Source: Carettochelys insculpta (Eukaryota > Chordata > Testudines > Carettochelyidae). Taken from it: a stretch of DNA of 64,000 nt. Where the stretch lies: positions 101,349,001-101,413,000 of the forward strand of contig NC_134141.1 of the NCBI RefSeq assembly GCF_033958435.1. Direction: 5' to 3'. Positions within the stretch are counted from its first letter, which is position 1, and every line of letters begins with the position of its first letter. The position numbers and the translations under genes were made by a program. The notes below the pieces were generated by a model that worked only from the letters and a program-made list of their open reading frames with translations, was not told the origin of the DNA and ran no database searches. This document shows positions 12,372-23,924 of this stretch, piece after piece.

Positions 12372-13899
12372 TACTAACAGGAATCACTTGAACACGCCAG
12401 CTGAAAACAACATACCTCTGCCATAGTTTAACAAGGGCACTTGATCCTTCAAAGAATGTCTCACGGGCTCATGCGTTTAGCTCTGGAGGACCCAACCTCA
12501 GTCCCTCATCATGACAAAATTACTTGAGTCAGTGAAGCAGTTGATTAACTAGTCCTGATATTCAAATCAATAACAGAAATAAACTAACACTTGAGTAGTT
12601 AACGTCATAAGGACAACAGCAGGAAAGATACACACATTTCAATTAACATGTATACACACAAAGTCACATGTGTGCATTTTACATCATGAACAGCAGAAGC
12701 TTAGCATGGAGCTGCATCTTATTTGCAGCACTGTCCATGGTTTACCCAGCTTTACAAGTGAGCCAACTGCTGTGAAACAATTAAGTTATCTGATATTCAA
12801 AGATGACAAGAACTTACTCACTACTGCTAAATCTACAGCAGCTTTCAGGCTGCCAAGTGACTTGTTGGTAGAAAGTATCTCCAAGCTACTTCTTCCATCT
12901 GAGCAACTGCTGGCATGTGGCAGGAAGGGCACATCTACATCAAAGGCCTTTAATTTCCCCATCTGTGGTGGGGCAAAGTCCAATAATCAGACCACTCCAC
13001 CCTTACCAGAAAAATGAATCTTTACTTACAGATGGTCAAACTGGCCAGCTAAAGACAAAACAGTTCCTTAGTGGCAACCCCTGCGGTTCCAACTGTGTAA
13101 ATAAAGCCCCTCTGCTCCTTATATTTCTATTTTTCTCTGTAGCCTGAGGGGCCAAATGCAAAAGGAATATTGCTTTAAACTTTCTGAAATTGACACCTGC
13201 AGCCAGTGCAGGTGAGAGACTGCAGTTCCAGCTGGCACAGAGTTATGAAAAACCTGAGGGGGAGGAGGCAAGCTGAGGTTGAGGATGGTGGGAAGGAGGG
13301 GGCAGCTGCCCTGTGGGCCATTTAGCAAATGATGCCCCTGTTGAGTTCAAAGCCTCGCAGCCCAAATATCAGCAATATATAAAGAGAGGTTAACTGAGCT
13401 CCTGGCAAGCCAAGAAACAGTCAGACTAGAACATCAAATTCCTGCTGTGCACAGAGAAAGATCCTTCTCATACCTGTACACAGTAATTACAAGAGATGTG
13501 TTAAGACTTCTCCTTAGAATATGCCAGATCAGATAATCACTGGTAATTTCCTTAATTGACACACTATAAATATCTTAACCATATGTGTAATCTCACAGTG
13601 AATCCAACCAGCCAGTTGTCTTTTAATCCTGAAGACCATTTATTAAGTTATATGTGAATTTAACTGCCTTCTTAAAACTGGGAGCACTGCGTAACTGACC
13701 CCAAACTATTCGCAATAAATAAAATATCAAGGCAAATGGATTCACACTTTATTTTTCCTCCAGATCATTGTGGAAGTTTTCATTCCACAAAAACAACTGA
13801 TTCTGACAGCAAATGAATGAAGACGTTGCAGAGAATGTTTAAGGATAGGATAATTAAAAAGTGCCAGTTCTGGCGGAAAACCCGATTTACTCTCACAAA
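12372..13899. other. anonymous DNA
   Basis: No gene is recognised. The frame at 12670-13017 (115 codons) has no motif and no acceptor or donor context that stands out. Confidence 0.45.
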
Positions 13900-14138
13900 G
13901 GCGATGTCTAGACTGTCTCCCTAACTTGAAATAGTTTCAAGTTAACTTATTTGGAACTTGGTGCCACTCAAACGGCACTGAAGTTTGAAATAAGCGACTA
14001 TTTCGAGGTTTCCGGTAGCAGAAACAGAATACCATGCTCATAGTAGCTGCACTATTTGGAGCGAGGTGAGAAGAAGTGGAGTTGCTATTTCGAGATACAT
14101 TTGTATTCCGAAATAGCAACTATAGTCTAAACATAGCC
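13900..14138. mobile_element. Harbinger-type MITE
   Basis: The left end is GGCGATGTCTAGACTGTC and the right end in reverse complement is GGCTATGTTTAGACTATAG. Subterminal GAAATAG blocks occur on both sides (about 13929 and 14110). It is 239 bp and non-coding. The target duplication is not readable. Confidence 0.65.
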
Positions 14139-14962
14139 TCAGTGAGTAATGAATTGCTCAGAGCTGCAGGGTCCAGTACACTGTCCGTTTGCCACACGTA
14201 GCAAAGTAGACAGAGCATTGCAGCAAAGCTGCTCCTTACAGCCACACTTGTGGAGCACCCTATGCCCTTCCGAGCATGAGCACCACCACCTGGTGGGACA
14301 AGAGTGGCAGCACCAGCAGAGGCAGTTCTTCCTGTGGCTCGCTCAGGCCATGGGGCAGTGCGGCTCCGACAGCGTGCGACTCAGGAGGCAGGGCTCAGGC
14401 TGCAGGGCTTGAGTAGCTCGGTATGGGCTGGTGTGCGGGGTACAGGGCAGGGCAAGTGGCAGCTGGTGCGGGGTGCATGGCAGATGGCGGATGAGTCACC
14501 AGCAGTTTGCAGTGGAGAGGTGGGGTTCCGGGCTGTGGGAGTGGGTGGGAATGGTACCTGCTGTGGGGGATGGGCATGCATGTGGCAATCCATTCAATTG
14601 CTTTAGGACACTATTGGCCTAGAGATAACAGGTGTAGCTACAGAGAAAGAACTAGAAGTGCCAAGGACAGCATGAGCTGAACTATAGATTGAGAGAGAAG
14701 AGTTATGTGAGAAGCCCAGAATAGCCCAGAAATGAAAGTGTGGGCTCAAAACAGCCCAGGAGGAAACCAGAATGAAGTGAACACGAGGGTCTTTCTGTGC
14801 TCTGCTCACCATCTCAGAACCAGACAGGCCCCAAAAAGTAGCATACATCACAGAGAAACCAAGGAGGGGAGAGGAATCTTGGAAAGGACAGGAGAGCTGT
14901 ACAGCTCCCCAAGCACACTTACAAGGGAGTTACTAGCATCTGTACAGGACAAAGCCTTCAAA
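14139..14962. other. unassigned stretch with a GC-rich first half
   Basis: The first 450 bp are GC-rich, with several CpGs, and carry overlapping open frames on both strands (14149-14412, 14304-14606 and minus 14381-14593). The rest is purine-rich. The first frame contains a glutamine-rich, LWLAQAM-type segment that is faintly reminiscent of the Myb-like companion protein of Harbinger elements, but I cannot support that assignment. It lies between two Harbinger ends (14138 and 14963). Confidence 0.3.
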
Positions 14963-15540
14963 GGCTACATCTACACTATGAGATAAATTCAAATTTATTA
15001 ATATTGATTTTGTAATTCTGGAATTTATCAATTCAAATTTGACCATCCTCACCTCCCATGTGCTCCTCACAAAGTCAACTCATTGCTGCCATATTCAAAT
15101 TGGCAAACATCGACTTTTGCTCTAGTGCATTGTAGGAACCTATCCCACAGTTCCCTCATCCCCATTGCATTCTGGATATGCTTGCTGGTCTTTGACATCT
15201 TCCCACATTGCATTTTCCTCATTCCCCTACTGTGCTAAGCAAACGTCTGTTGAAAGGAAGGCAAAGTAGGGCATCCACCACAGATGGCAAAGAAGTTTGC
15301 AGAAACGTCTTTCTTCTGTAGCTGAATTCTCAACTGGCCATCTACAGAGTGTCCTCACTCTCGTGATTGCATCCAATCCCTGAAAATAATACAGGGACCA
15401 GGGACCCTAACTGTATTCTCAAAGTTAGAAGAAAGAGGACAGAAAAGTCTAGGAAACAAGATTTTTGACTTTATTGAAAATAACATAGGGACACCAAAAA
15501 GCACGAAGAAAGAAGATAGGAAAGTTTTCAGAAAAGAGAT

Positions 15541-16222
15541 ATTTTGGAGCACAAGCTTTCATTGGCAAAGACCTGCTACATCAGATGCATGAGTTGGGGG
15601 AGGAGGGAGGTGTTCCAGAAGCATCTTTCCACTTCCTGGACATAACACTACAAATCACTCATGGTCATGTAACCACTACCCTATACTAGAAACCTACTGA
15701 CAGCTATTCTCACCTACATGATTCTAGCTTCCATCTGGGACCCATCACGCAATCCATTGTCTGTAGCCGTATCAGTTCCAATCCTTCAGACAGAGACAAA
15801 CACCTACAAGAGCTCTACCAAGCATTTTTAAAATTGAACTATCCACCTGGAGAAGTGAAGAAACAGATTGACAGAGGCAGATGAGTACCCAGAAGTCACT
15901 TATTTCAGGTCAGGCCCAACAAAGAAAACAGAACACCACTGGGCCTCACCTACAACCCCCAGTTAAGGCTCCTCGAGCACATCATTGGCAATCTACAACC
16001 TATCCTGGCAAATGATCCCTCACTCTCACAGATGACATCAGGAGACAGACCAGTCCTTGCCTACAGACACCCCCCAATTTTAAGCAAATATTCACACACC
16101 ACACCACAGAAACACTAACCCAGGAATCTATCCATATAACAAACCCCACAGCCTCACAGCCCTTCCAGGGCTTCTTTCACATCATTTGAAGCAACCAGTC
16201 CTAGCTGTGCATTCCAGCATCC
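15541..16222 (+). pseudogene. Penelope-like RT fragment with linker
   Basis: It begins with a PLE terminal motif (AGCACAAGCTTTCATTGGCA). At about 15630 the frame reads FLDITLQITHGHV, the conserved FLD block downstream of the RT core. This is followed by a KPTDSYSHLH-like block, and then by LNYPPGEVKKQIDRGR near 15830-15885, which also occurs in the copy at 48159. The linker blocks (LAYRHPP-like) follow to about 16080. Frameshifts and stops are frequent. The catalytic RT motifs and the GIY-YIG domain are absent. Confidence 0.75.
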
Positions 16223-16225
16223 ACT

Positions 16226-16605
16226 GTGAAAAGTCACCAATCCCAGACTTCTGTCCCATGCTGTGTTCCATGCACTGAGGACATCACACATTTCACTAGA
16301 GCTACTGCTGAACTTCTGTCAGAGGAAGAAGACTCAGAGATAGAGAACAGCATGAGTGACATGGACAGCAGCAACCTGGCATTGCATTTGGCTGTCATAG
16401 AGCACTTTCACCGAGCAGACCGTCACTTTTGGGCGAGGAAAACTAGCACTGAATGGTGGGATCACATTGTCAACACAGATGTGGGATGAAAACCAGTGGC
16501 TACAGAACTTTAGGAGGTATAAAGCAACCTCCCTGGGGGTGTGTAATGAGCTGGCCATGAACTGTGGTGCAAGGACACCCAAAGAGAGACGTTATCTTGG
16601 TAAAG
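16226..16605 (+). pseudogene. Harbinger transposase N-terminal fragment, frameshifted
   Basis: The frame at 16226-16489 ends with RHFWARKTSTEWWDHIV, the N-terminal motif of PIF/Harbinger transposases from reptiles (DxRFWxRxTSTxWWDxIV). The protein homology then moves to another frame at about 16479-16602, reading MWDENQWLQNF and then CNELA, as the family does. So one frameshift lies between the WWD motif and the WDE-x-QWLQNF motif. The DDE catalytic domain is absent. In intact elements this enzyme cuts and moves the element at TWA sites. This copy cannot. Confidence 0.75.
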
Positions 16606-16620
16606 TAGTATACAGCAAGT

Positions 16621-17412
16621 AGTTTTATGAGTGTGAGTAAACAGGAAAGTGAACTAGAGGTGGACAGCAAATAAAATGCAAGTCTGCATGAGGATGTGTT
16701 AACAGAGAAGGCTAAGGACTGTATGGGCTGAATCAAAATATTAAAAAGAAATCAACAACTTAGAGCCAAACACTCTCATGTTCCTGTCAGAAAATCAGAA
16801 TCACAAATCTATCACAATTTCTTCATTCTAATCACTTCTTAAAACTCACACTCTGGTACCTACCTAACATTTGATAATGACTAGGCAGCTGAACGACTAC
16901 AGTCACTGTTTATCCCATGGTTAAATGTCAAAAGCTAACATGTTTTTAAATACAATTGTCCTTGTCCTTGTCTACAGTAAAGACAAATCTGTGTGTGATG
17001 TGCTGAAGTGCATGAATTTATATGTTTGCTATTACAATACCTTCTCCTCCCAAAGGATGGGATTTGGCAGCGGTGAAGGAAAAAAATGGAAAAAGTTTAA
17101 AGTAGGAGACAAACTGAATGTTGAGAGTGGTGAACAAACAAGAAATAGTGCACACAACCCTCTTATAAAATTCAAATTTAGGGTACCAGTTTATGTTAAT
17201 TTAGCTTTTGGGAGAGAAAATATAGGTTTCCTGTCACTAGAATTAATCATATTTGTCTGTTTAGACCTGTTGGGATTTGGTGGGTGAGGTAATCTCTCCT
17301 ATAGGACCAAATTCTGGTTGTGTGGAACTACTTTTAAGCTTACAAAGAACTTTTCTTCAGGTCTGGAAAACTAACTTCAGGCTGTCACAGCAAAAACAAC
17401 ACAGAACAGATT
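16621..17412. other. anonymous DNA
   Basis: No gene or repeat is recognised. The frame at 16925-17287 (120 codons) contains no motif. Confidence 0.45.
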
Positions 17413-17420
17413 GGTTAACA

Positions 17421-17954
17421 CAGTGTTTCTCAATCAGGGTACGTGTGTACCCTTGTTGACGGAGGTCTTCCAGGGAGTACACCATCTGATCTAGATACTT
17501 GCCTAGATTTACAACAGGCTACATAAAAACCACTAGTAAAGTCAGTACAACTTAAAAGTTCATTGAGACAATGACTTATTTCTACTGTTTCATATGCCTT
17601 AAACTGAAATGTAAGTACAGTACTTCTATTCCAATTCATTTGAAAATAAAATGGTAGAAAGTCAACAGTAGTCTTCAGAAAGTTTTCAGTAGTAGTCTTC
17701 TGCGATATTTTTGCATGTTTTTGTGAGTAAATAGTTTTTAAGTGAGGTGCAACTTGGTGGTATGCAAAACAAATCTGACTCCTGAAAAGGGTACAATAAT
17801 CTGGGAAGGTTGAATGGCACTTGTTCCAAGACCTTCAATTATCTTATGACCATGCTTCTCAAACCGGAGTATGTGGACCCTTAGGGGTATACAAGAGAAG
17901 TCTGGGGGTACTTACTTTTTTTTTTTTTTTTTTTAAAAAGGTTGAGAAACACTG
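17421..17954. mobile_element. hAT MITE with exact 8-bp target duplication
   Basis: The ends are CAGTGTTTCTCAATC and GTTGAGAAACACTG (inverted). The flanks GGTTAACA at 17413-17420 and 17955-17962 are identical, the 8-bp duplication expected of hAT transposition. A second full copy lies at 49870-50387. The interior has no coding capacity. A T-run of about 16 at 17919-17934 sits near the right end and matches an A/T-rich tract at the same place in the other copy. Confidence 0.92.
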
Positions 17955-17962
17955 GGTTAACA

Positions 17963-18214
17963 TATGTTAACAACATATGCTAAACAATCTATTACATCCT
18001 GTATAAGCTATGACAGTCTCACAGAGCTGAGGAAGAGCTACGTATAAGCTGAAAAGCTTGTCTCTCTCATCTTGTCTAACATCATGGGACCAACAAGGAT
18101 ACATTTTTATATTCTGTGGTGTCATAGGAATTAAATACTTTTGCAAATTCTGTTCTACCAGGATGGTGAACAGATTTTTAGAAGCTTGAATTCCCTTACA
18201 TTTCCATACTATGA
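17963..18214. other. anonymous DNA
   Basis: Short spacer between two DNA transposons. Nothing is recognised. Confidence 0.4.
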
Positions 18215-19587
18215 GGATATGTCTAAATTACAGGGATTTGTTGTCAGAAGTTTGTGTCAGAAGATATCTTGTGACAAAACTTCTGTTGACAGATCACATC
18301 TAGACTACCAGGCAGATTGAAAGAGCAATCTGCTGTCAACAGAGAGCGTCTGGACTGCTTGGCCACTATACCGGCAAAATGGCTACCCAGAACAGACAGG
18401 GTCTCAGGTTACCATTTCCTTACTTGAGTCCTGGTGAAACGCACCCTTAAAGGGAACCCCCACAGACACCTATTCCCTGCCTATGCTGCAGGTGTGCCTA
18501 CCTCCTAAAGGGACAGCACAACACAGCTTGAGTAGGGCTTTGCATCTTTCTGGGAGACACAGCTCATTCCAGGGAGCCATGACACCACAGCAGCCCCTGG
18601 GGCTTGTGCTGGGCCCACACAGAGGTGCTTCAGCAGCTGCTGAACCATCTAACAGCTGTCTTCCTCTTCCTCGTGGAGGGCAAGCCTGAGTCCACCTGCA
18701 AGGACCTTGCCTTGGCTGAAGGACCATCACACCTGCACCTCCCCCCGAAGTACACAGGTGAATCTGGAGGCACTGCACCAGTTCTGACTGGCAGGGCTGG
18801 CTGGCTGGCTGGTCACCAGCAAGTGGGATGACCAGCAGTGGCTCCAGATGCCACCCCCCACCACACACTTTGGGAGGAAGGCCTTCCCTTTTCCTTCCCT
18901 CGGTGGTGAGATGGGGGTGGCTCAGCCCTCAGTCAGTGCAGGTCCAGGTGTAAGGAAGATGAGGAGGAGGAGTGGGGGGGAGGGGGGAGAGAGAGAGACA
19001 CTTATTCATGCAGTGCAGCCTCTGAGGTCGTTCCCCTCTCCCCCACCATGAGCACCGACCAACACCCCCTAGGGATGTCCTGGGAGCAGAGCCATGTGTG
19101 GCCTGCTGTAAGCAGGCTCCGCAGTGGGGTGTCCTCAAAGAGTGTCTATGATACAGCGTAGATGTGTGCCCTCCAAAATGCATGCAGCTCCCTGTAATAG
19201 GGGCAGGTGGCTGTGAGGGCATTTGCACAGCAGCCTGTTTCTCTACCGCTCACAGGCTCTCAGGTCCCAGCCACAGGGTTTAAGAATGGCCAGAGGCAGG
19301 AACCACAGAGCTCATCTTGCTGTGGACAGGGAGTCTCCCAGGTACCTGTACGGTGCCCCAGAGGCCTTTACTGTAGACAGATGGTCCCCTGGAATGTCCA
19401 GACTGGCATTTTGTTGACAGAACTCTCTCTACAGAGGTGCTTTTTCTCATGGCAAGTGGGGTGCAGCTGTCAACAAAAGCACTGTGTTTTACTGCCAACA
19501 AAATGCCCTTGGGAATCTGGACGCTCCACGGTTTTTGTCGACAAAATGTCCATTTTGTTGACAAATCCCTCTAGTCTAGACATAGCC
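18215..19587. mobile_element. PIF/Harbinger element, 1.37 kb, with transposase trace
   Basis: The left end is GGATATGTCTAAATTACAGG and the right end in reverse complement is GGCTATGTCTAGACTAGAGG, followed on both sides by similar GGATTTGT blocks. Subterminal motifs (TTCTGTTGACAGATCACATC and GAAAGAGCAATC with ACAGAGAGCG) also occur in the short element at 31037, so the two belong to one family. The interior is GC-rich. A frame at 18821-18850 reads KWDDQQWLQM, the WDD-x-QWLQ motif of Harbinger transposases. No long intact frame remains. Confidence 0.75.
18801..18850 (+). pseudogene. Harbinger transposase motif remnant
   Basis: The ten codons KWDDQQWLQM match the family motif that follows WWDxIV in PIF/Harbinger transposases. 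The same motif appears in another degraded form (WDENQWLQNF) at 16479. Just upstream a CTGG tetranucleotide run (about 18801-18812) has replaced or scrambled the WWD region. Flanking codons do not continue the homology for long. Confidence 0.5.
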
Positions 19588-19707
19588 AGAGGAACAAATT
19601 TTCAAAGATGTGTGTAGCGGTTAGGTATTATAGTGACGAGTGCTTATACTAACAAGTAGAGAGATCAGCTGAAAAGGGATGATGATTTCACAACCTATGC
19701 ATTGGCC

Positions 19708-20019
19708 CAGGGGTGGGCAACAAAAAAAAAAAAAAACAAGAGTAGTGGCCTGCCAGGCTGATGCTGTATTGATGTACGCCCCAAAGGCATCAGGCAATCA
19801 CAGCTCTTGATGGTCATGGATCACCACTCATGGTCAATGGGAGCAGCAGGAAGTGGTGCAGACTGGGACACCACTTCCTGCACTCCCACGGACCAAGAAC
19901 AGCGATCTGCAGCCAACAAGAGCAGCAGAGGCACAGGTAACTATAGAGGTGAGGGCCCGCCAGGGATTAACCATGGTGGACCAAATCTGGCCCATGGCCT
20001 GGTATTTGCTCAACACCTG
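19708..20019. mobile_element. hAT MITE
   Basis: The left end is CAGGGGTGGGCAACA and the right end is TTTGCTCAACACCTG. The flanks CATTGGCC (19700-19707) and TGTTGGCC (20020-20027) agree at 6 of 8 positions, with two transitions. It is 312 bp, with an A-run near the left end (19723-19736). Overlapping open frames on both strands are incidental. Confidence 0.8.
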
Positions 20020-20103
20020 TGTTGGCCTCATCTTTCAGAAATGTGGTTTCAAGTGACTGAATGTGACGTTTTAAGAGTGAGGATTTCCCAGTCTGATTTC
20101 TTT

Positions 20104-20290
20104 TAGTCAAACACCGGAATAAATTGCCTAGGGAGGCTGTGGAATCTCCATCTCTGGAGATATTTAAGAACAGGTTAGATACATATCTATCAAGGATGGT
20201 GTAGACAGTACTTGGTCCTGCCATGAGGGCAGGGGACTGGACGTAATGACCTCTCAAGGTCCCTTCCAGTCCTAGCATTCTATGATTCTT
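20104..20290 (+). mobile_element. CR1 LINE 3' end
   Basis: It contains GAGGCTGTGGAATCTCCATC, then an AGATATTTAAGAACAGGTTAGA block, then CCTTCCAGTCCTA and the terminal ATTCTATGATTCT repeat unit typical of CR1. Only the last 190 bp are present, as is usual for 5'-truncated CR1 copies. Confidence 0.9.
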
Positions 20291-20654
20291 TTCAGACTAG
20301 GAAAATTCAATCAGCTAACACTACCAGTAGCTTGACAGTATAATTACAGGCAGACCTATAAGGGTGATGTGACCCAGCCTAGTGTTTGCAAGTGGGCTGA
20401 AATGCTCTTTTTTAACTTATCCTTGCAAATCAGCAATGAAGCTGTGAAATACAATCTCCCAGCAAGACATTACAACAACAAGCAGCTCCAAACATCGTCG
20501 GTTACAGAAAATGGCCAAGTCTAGTAAGGTCAAAACAAATCAGTGTAGCCCTTTTAGGCAGAGGTGAGGAAAAAGGACACTTTGCATGAACAACCCCATA
20601 TTCATAGAATACTCTCTCATTCTCTTAATGCTCAGCATTAGGTGAAAAAGAGTA
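20291..20654. other. anonymous DNA
   Basis: No gene or repeat is recognised. Confidence 0.4.
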
Positions 20655-20815
20655 AGGGGACATGGCTTACAGAGACAGACTCCAGTTCCACTTCCTTGTC
20701 CACCACAAATCCCGTGACCTTGAGTAAGTCACTATGCCCCAATTTCCCTGTTAGTTATATAAATATATTAAAATGGTTATTTGGTGGTCAGACACCGTAG
20801 TAAGGGTGGGACATA
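20655..20815 (+). mobile_element. degraded tRNA-derived SINE
   Basis: The order ACAGACTCCAGTTCCA, then CCGTGACCTTGAGTAAGTCA, then CCCCAATTTCCCTGTTAG follows the SINE body pattern (GTGACCTTGGGCAAGTCA, CAGTTTCCCC). A worn tail near 20785-20815 (GTCAGACACCGTAGTAAG) fits the 3' part. It does not code for protein. Confidence 0.55.
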
Positions 20816-23544
20816 GGTGTACCTGAGATAGCTAGAATAGCTAGTCAGATTTAACTGAGACAGCAGATGACAAGCCTCTACAACAGCAAGGGGAAAAAAA
20901 ATATCAGATCCTGGGTCTAGTTCAATTTTGGTCACTTGTCTTTCCTCCTCATCACTTGTAGTCTGTTGTCTGCTCTTGTGAAATGCTAAATGTCCAAAAC
21001 TTCCAGTGAAGTCAAGAAGTGTTTGCAAGGTGCTCATCACCTTGTGGGCCCTCTATCATCACTGCTTTCATATATTAATTAAACTGCCTCCATCCTTCAT
21101 CTTAATGCTTTTCATTCTAGTCAGACAGCATGTTTTCTGTTTGGGAAAACAGAATAATCAGCTTAGATATATTCCAGAGTAAGAAAAAACAGCAAAGTAA
21201 AGAACAAATGTAAAATCTGTGAAAGACGCATTCTACAAAACTTTTTATCTTTAAACCCTTATATACTTGCCTTCTACCACATAGACTCCATACTCGTAGA
21301 GTTTGTCTATATGGGAAAGTTTTCCCTTTATATGCTTATAGCCCCTCTACCCCCACATATTTACCAAAGTAAGAGAGTCCATGTGTGTAAAAGTGGCCTC
21401 TCTGGTTTAGCTTAAACTCCCTCACAAGTGACATGAGATGGAAAAAACCACACTCAGTACATGAGTCCACTTAGAGGACATACATACCAATGTAACTATG
21501 TTGGTTTAAATCCACACCGTAGGTTGTGCCAAAAATAATCCAAAACATCCCATGGAATCGAGGCCTTAACCATTTAGGTCTATATCCTCTGCTGACACGG
21601 ACTAGCATAGTTCCATTGATTTCATGTCCCTATTGAATTAAGGTTATTGACCTTTCTGGCCATAGTACTCAGGCCACACACATAGTCCTTTCAGTCCCCA
21701 GCTGAAAGTCACCACAAAGAAATGCAATGCTGCACTGCCATAAACTGGCAATTGCTCAACTTAAGGGATAATGTAGATAAGAAATCTCAGGTTTTCGATA
21801 GCTGTCAATGAATAACTCAGAATGAAGACAAGGCTATAGTCTACCTGGAATCTTGCTGCAGTCATATCTCAACGTGTATCTAGGCAGTGACTGCTTATAG
21901 TTTCCTCCTTTGTTAACAATGCTGTCTTTGGAACCAAATTTTCATGAATTGCTTTCATTCCACTCCAAACAGGCATAAGAATCCAAATACAAGAATCCCT
22001 TAGCAAGACTGAGACCTTGCTTTTAAAGAAAGTTTCTTCAAACACCACAATTATATGACTGAAAAATAACTAACTAACTATCTATGCATTTACAAAATCT
22101 TATTGCCCAAAAATGCTTCAGTTATCCTCCAACACATGCACAACTGCAAGTTGAAACCCGAAAAATCATTGAAACTAAGGAACTACTTTGTAATTTCATT
22201 TGAAAGTGGCCTAACCAATTTCAAATTAATCATGCTGTGAAAGTTTTTCAAAAAGCAAGGAGATTAAAACACACATACATGCACATTCAAAAGCAAATCA
22301 TTAATGCAACACCATATTTATGATTTTATACCAACTGAAGTTTGGAAATTCTAAGTTATATGATCCACATTCTGCTTTCTGTTAAACCAACGTAAATTCA
22401 TAACAATTCTTCTGAAATTACTTCCATGTAACTCAGCAGAATTTGGCCCATTGTTCTGATCCTAATAATAATTCCACAACACTGCACGTACACAGATTAA
22501 GCCACTACAATTAACACTAAACAGGAAAAAATACTACTTTTTACTATTTATCAGTTACAGTAGCTTTGGGAACCATTACTCTGAATATAAAATTTGGATA
22601 TAAAAAACTCTATGCTGTAATGGTACACTAACAGTTATTTGCACTTAATTTTTTTCCTAGAACAAGAATGAAAATATATGTCCCTACTTCATGTTAAAGC
22701 AGATGCTACTCTAAATGTCTGTGCAAAACCAAAAAATCCTTCTCATTCAGCCACCTACAGCCAAAAGCTTAAGTAGCAGCCTTTTTCAGTTCCTTTTGCC
22801 CCAGAGACAACAAAGATGAATGAAGCTATTCACATAAACTGCTGAATGCTCAAGAAAAAATGTTAGAGCAAATCTTGTTTACGAATACAGAGTAAGGAAG
22901 CGTGTTTTTCTTGATTATTCAAGCACATTTAAATTATAATTCTGAGCTATAAGAAAATGGGAAGGTAGAAAACAGAACAGAGTTTATACTCTGTTTCATT
23001 AACATGGAGAAAGATAGTGAATGAAGCATCAATGGGAATAACTTCCATATTCCGTAACAGCTGCAGAGGGTTAGATCTGTAGCTGATGGGAGGTGTCTTA
23101 GGAAGTAAATACCAACTAGCCACAAAACCTCTACTCAGTGCTTCCCCAGGAAGACCCAACCAGATAGCTCGTATAGCACCACAGACCTCTCCGCTTCAGA
23201 GCTACCTATAGCAGTGTTGCCAGCATTCACGATTTTACTTACAAATCTCATGATACTGGTTGTATCTCTTGAAATCTCTGCTTCCGGAATCAATTGACAC
23301 TTCAGTACTTCAGCATTCATTTAAAAATATGTCTAGTGCTCAAAAGTTTTAAGATTTGACCAAAGTGTATTTTGAAGTCTCAGAAACCAAAAGTGAAAAA
23401 ACCCTGATTTCATCATTTTAAATCTCAATTTAAAAGTCAAGTTATTGATTTTGGAGACCCGACTAACTCTCTGAATCTTTGGGATTGCCAATACTGCTAC
23501 AGAAACATACATCTATAAACATACCCCTCCCTTACTAGTATATT
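20816..23544. other. mostly anonymous AT-rich DNA
   Basis: No gene is recognised in 2.7 kb. At 21299-21535 a worn element may be present: GAGTTTGTCTATATGGGAAAG at its start is similar to the reverse complement of the TGTAGACAAACCCC end near 25398. A (CTAA)n run of about four units lies at 22066-22080. The frames on the minus strand at 22934-23159 have no motif. Confidence 0.4.
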
Positions 23545-23860
23545 TTAGACCCTAATGCAATGGGTTTGATCGCAGAGGTTGTCTCTCAGTGTGCTGGTCA
23601 TGCCACTGAGACAGCCTGCTTGCCTTCTGGGTTGTCCACCTGCCTTTGTCCTGCAGGGCCAGAAGCTCTAGTTTCCTGTAGCCAAAGCATAGTTGGGATA
23701 TAGCTCCCCCGCAGTGGAACACAGACACTGAGAACAGCTCAGCTGTAAGGCCATTGACAGCACCCAGCAACACAGCCCCAAAGAGGGCTACACCTCCAAA
23801 TAAATCTGCCCTACTCTGTAAAACTTTTACACAGAGAAAGCTCATAAGGTCAGCACTCTA
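23545..23860 (-). repeat. possible LTR-type repeat, second copy of the 43.3-kb sequence
   Basis: The reverse complement matches 43300-43650 in order. Shared pieces are TTTCTCTG with AAAACTTTTACA, CTGGGTGCT, TTTGGCT, CAGAGC(A/T)TCTGGCCC and GGCATGA(T/C)CAGCACAC. The two copies are on opposite strands and differ by many substitutions and gaps. The type of element is not settled. An LTR-type origin is a guess from the texture. Confidence 0.5.
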
Positions 23861-23924
23861 CCAATGAAAGAGACATGCACAGTAGTTTCCCCCCACTCCC
23901 CAACAGTTATTTACCCTATGAACG

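Larger units (their letters stand above)
14963..16620 (+). mobile_element. PIF/Harbinger element, truncated on the right and interrupted
   Basis: The left end is GGCTACATCTACACTATGAG, matching the family end. The first 300 bp are homologous to the left part of the element at 11316. A transposase remnant follows at 16226-16605. A Penelope-like fragment lies between them (about 15541-16222), so I infer that a PLE landed in an older Harbinger copy. No right terminal repeat is found. The piece at 15345-15540 is unassigned. Confidence 0.6.

Noticed and set aside
18470..18868. Minus-strand frame of 132 codons in GC-rich sequence
   Set aside because: It is the antisense shadow of a degraded Harbinger interior that has its transposase trace on the plus strand.
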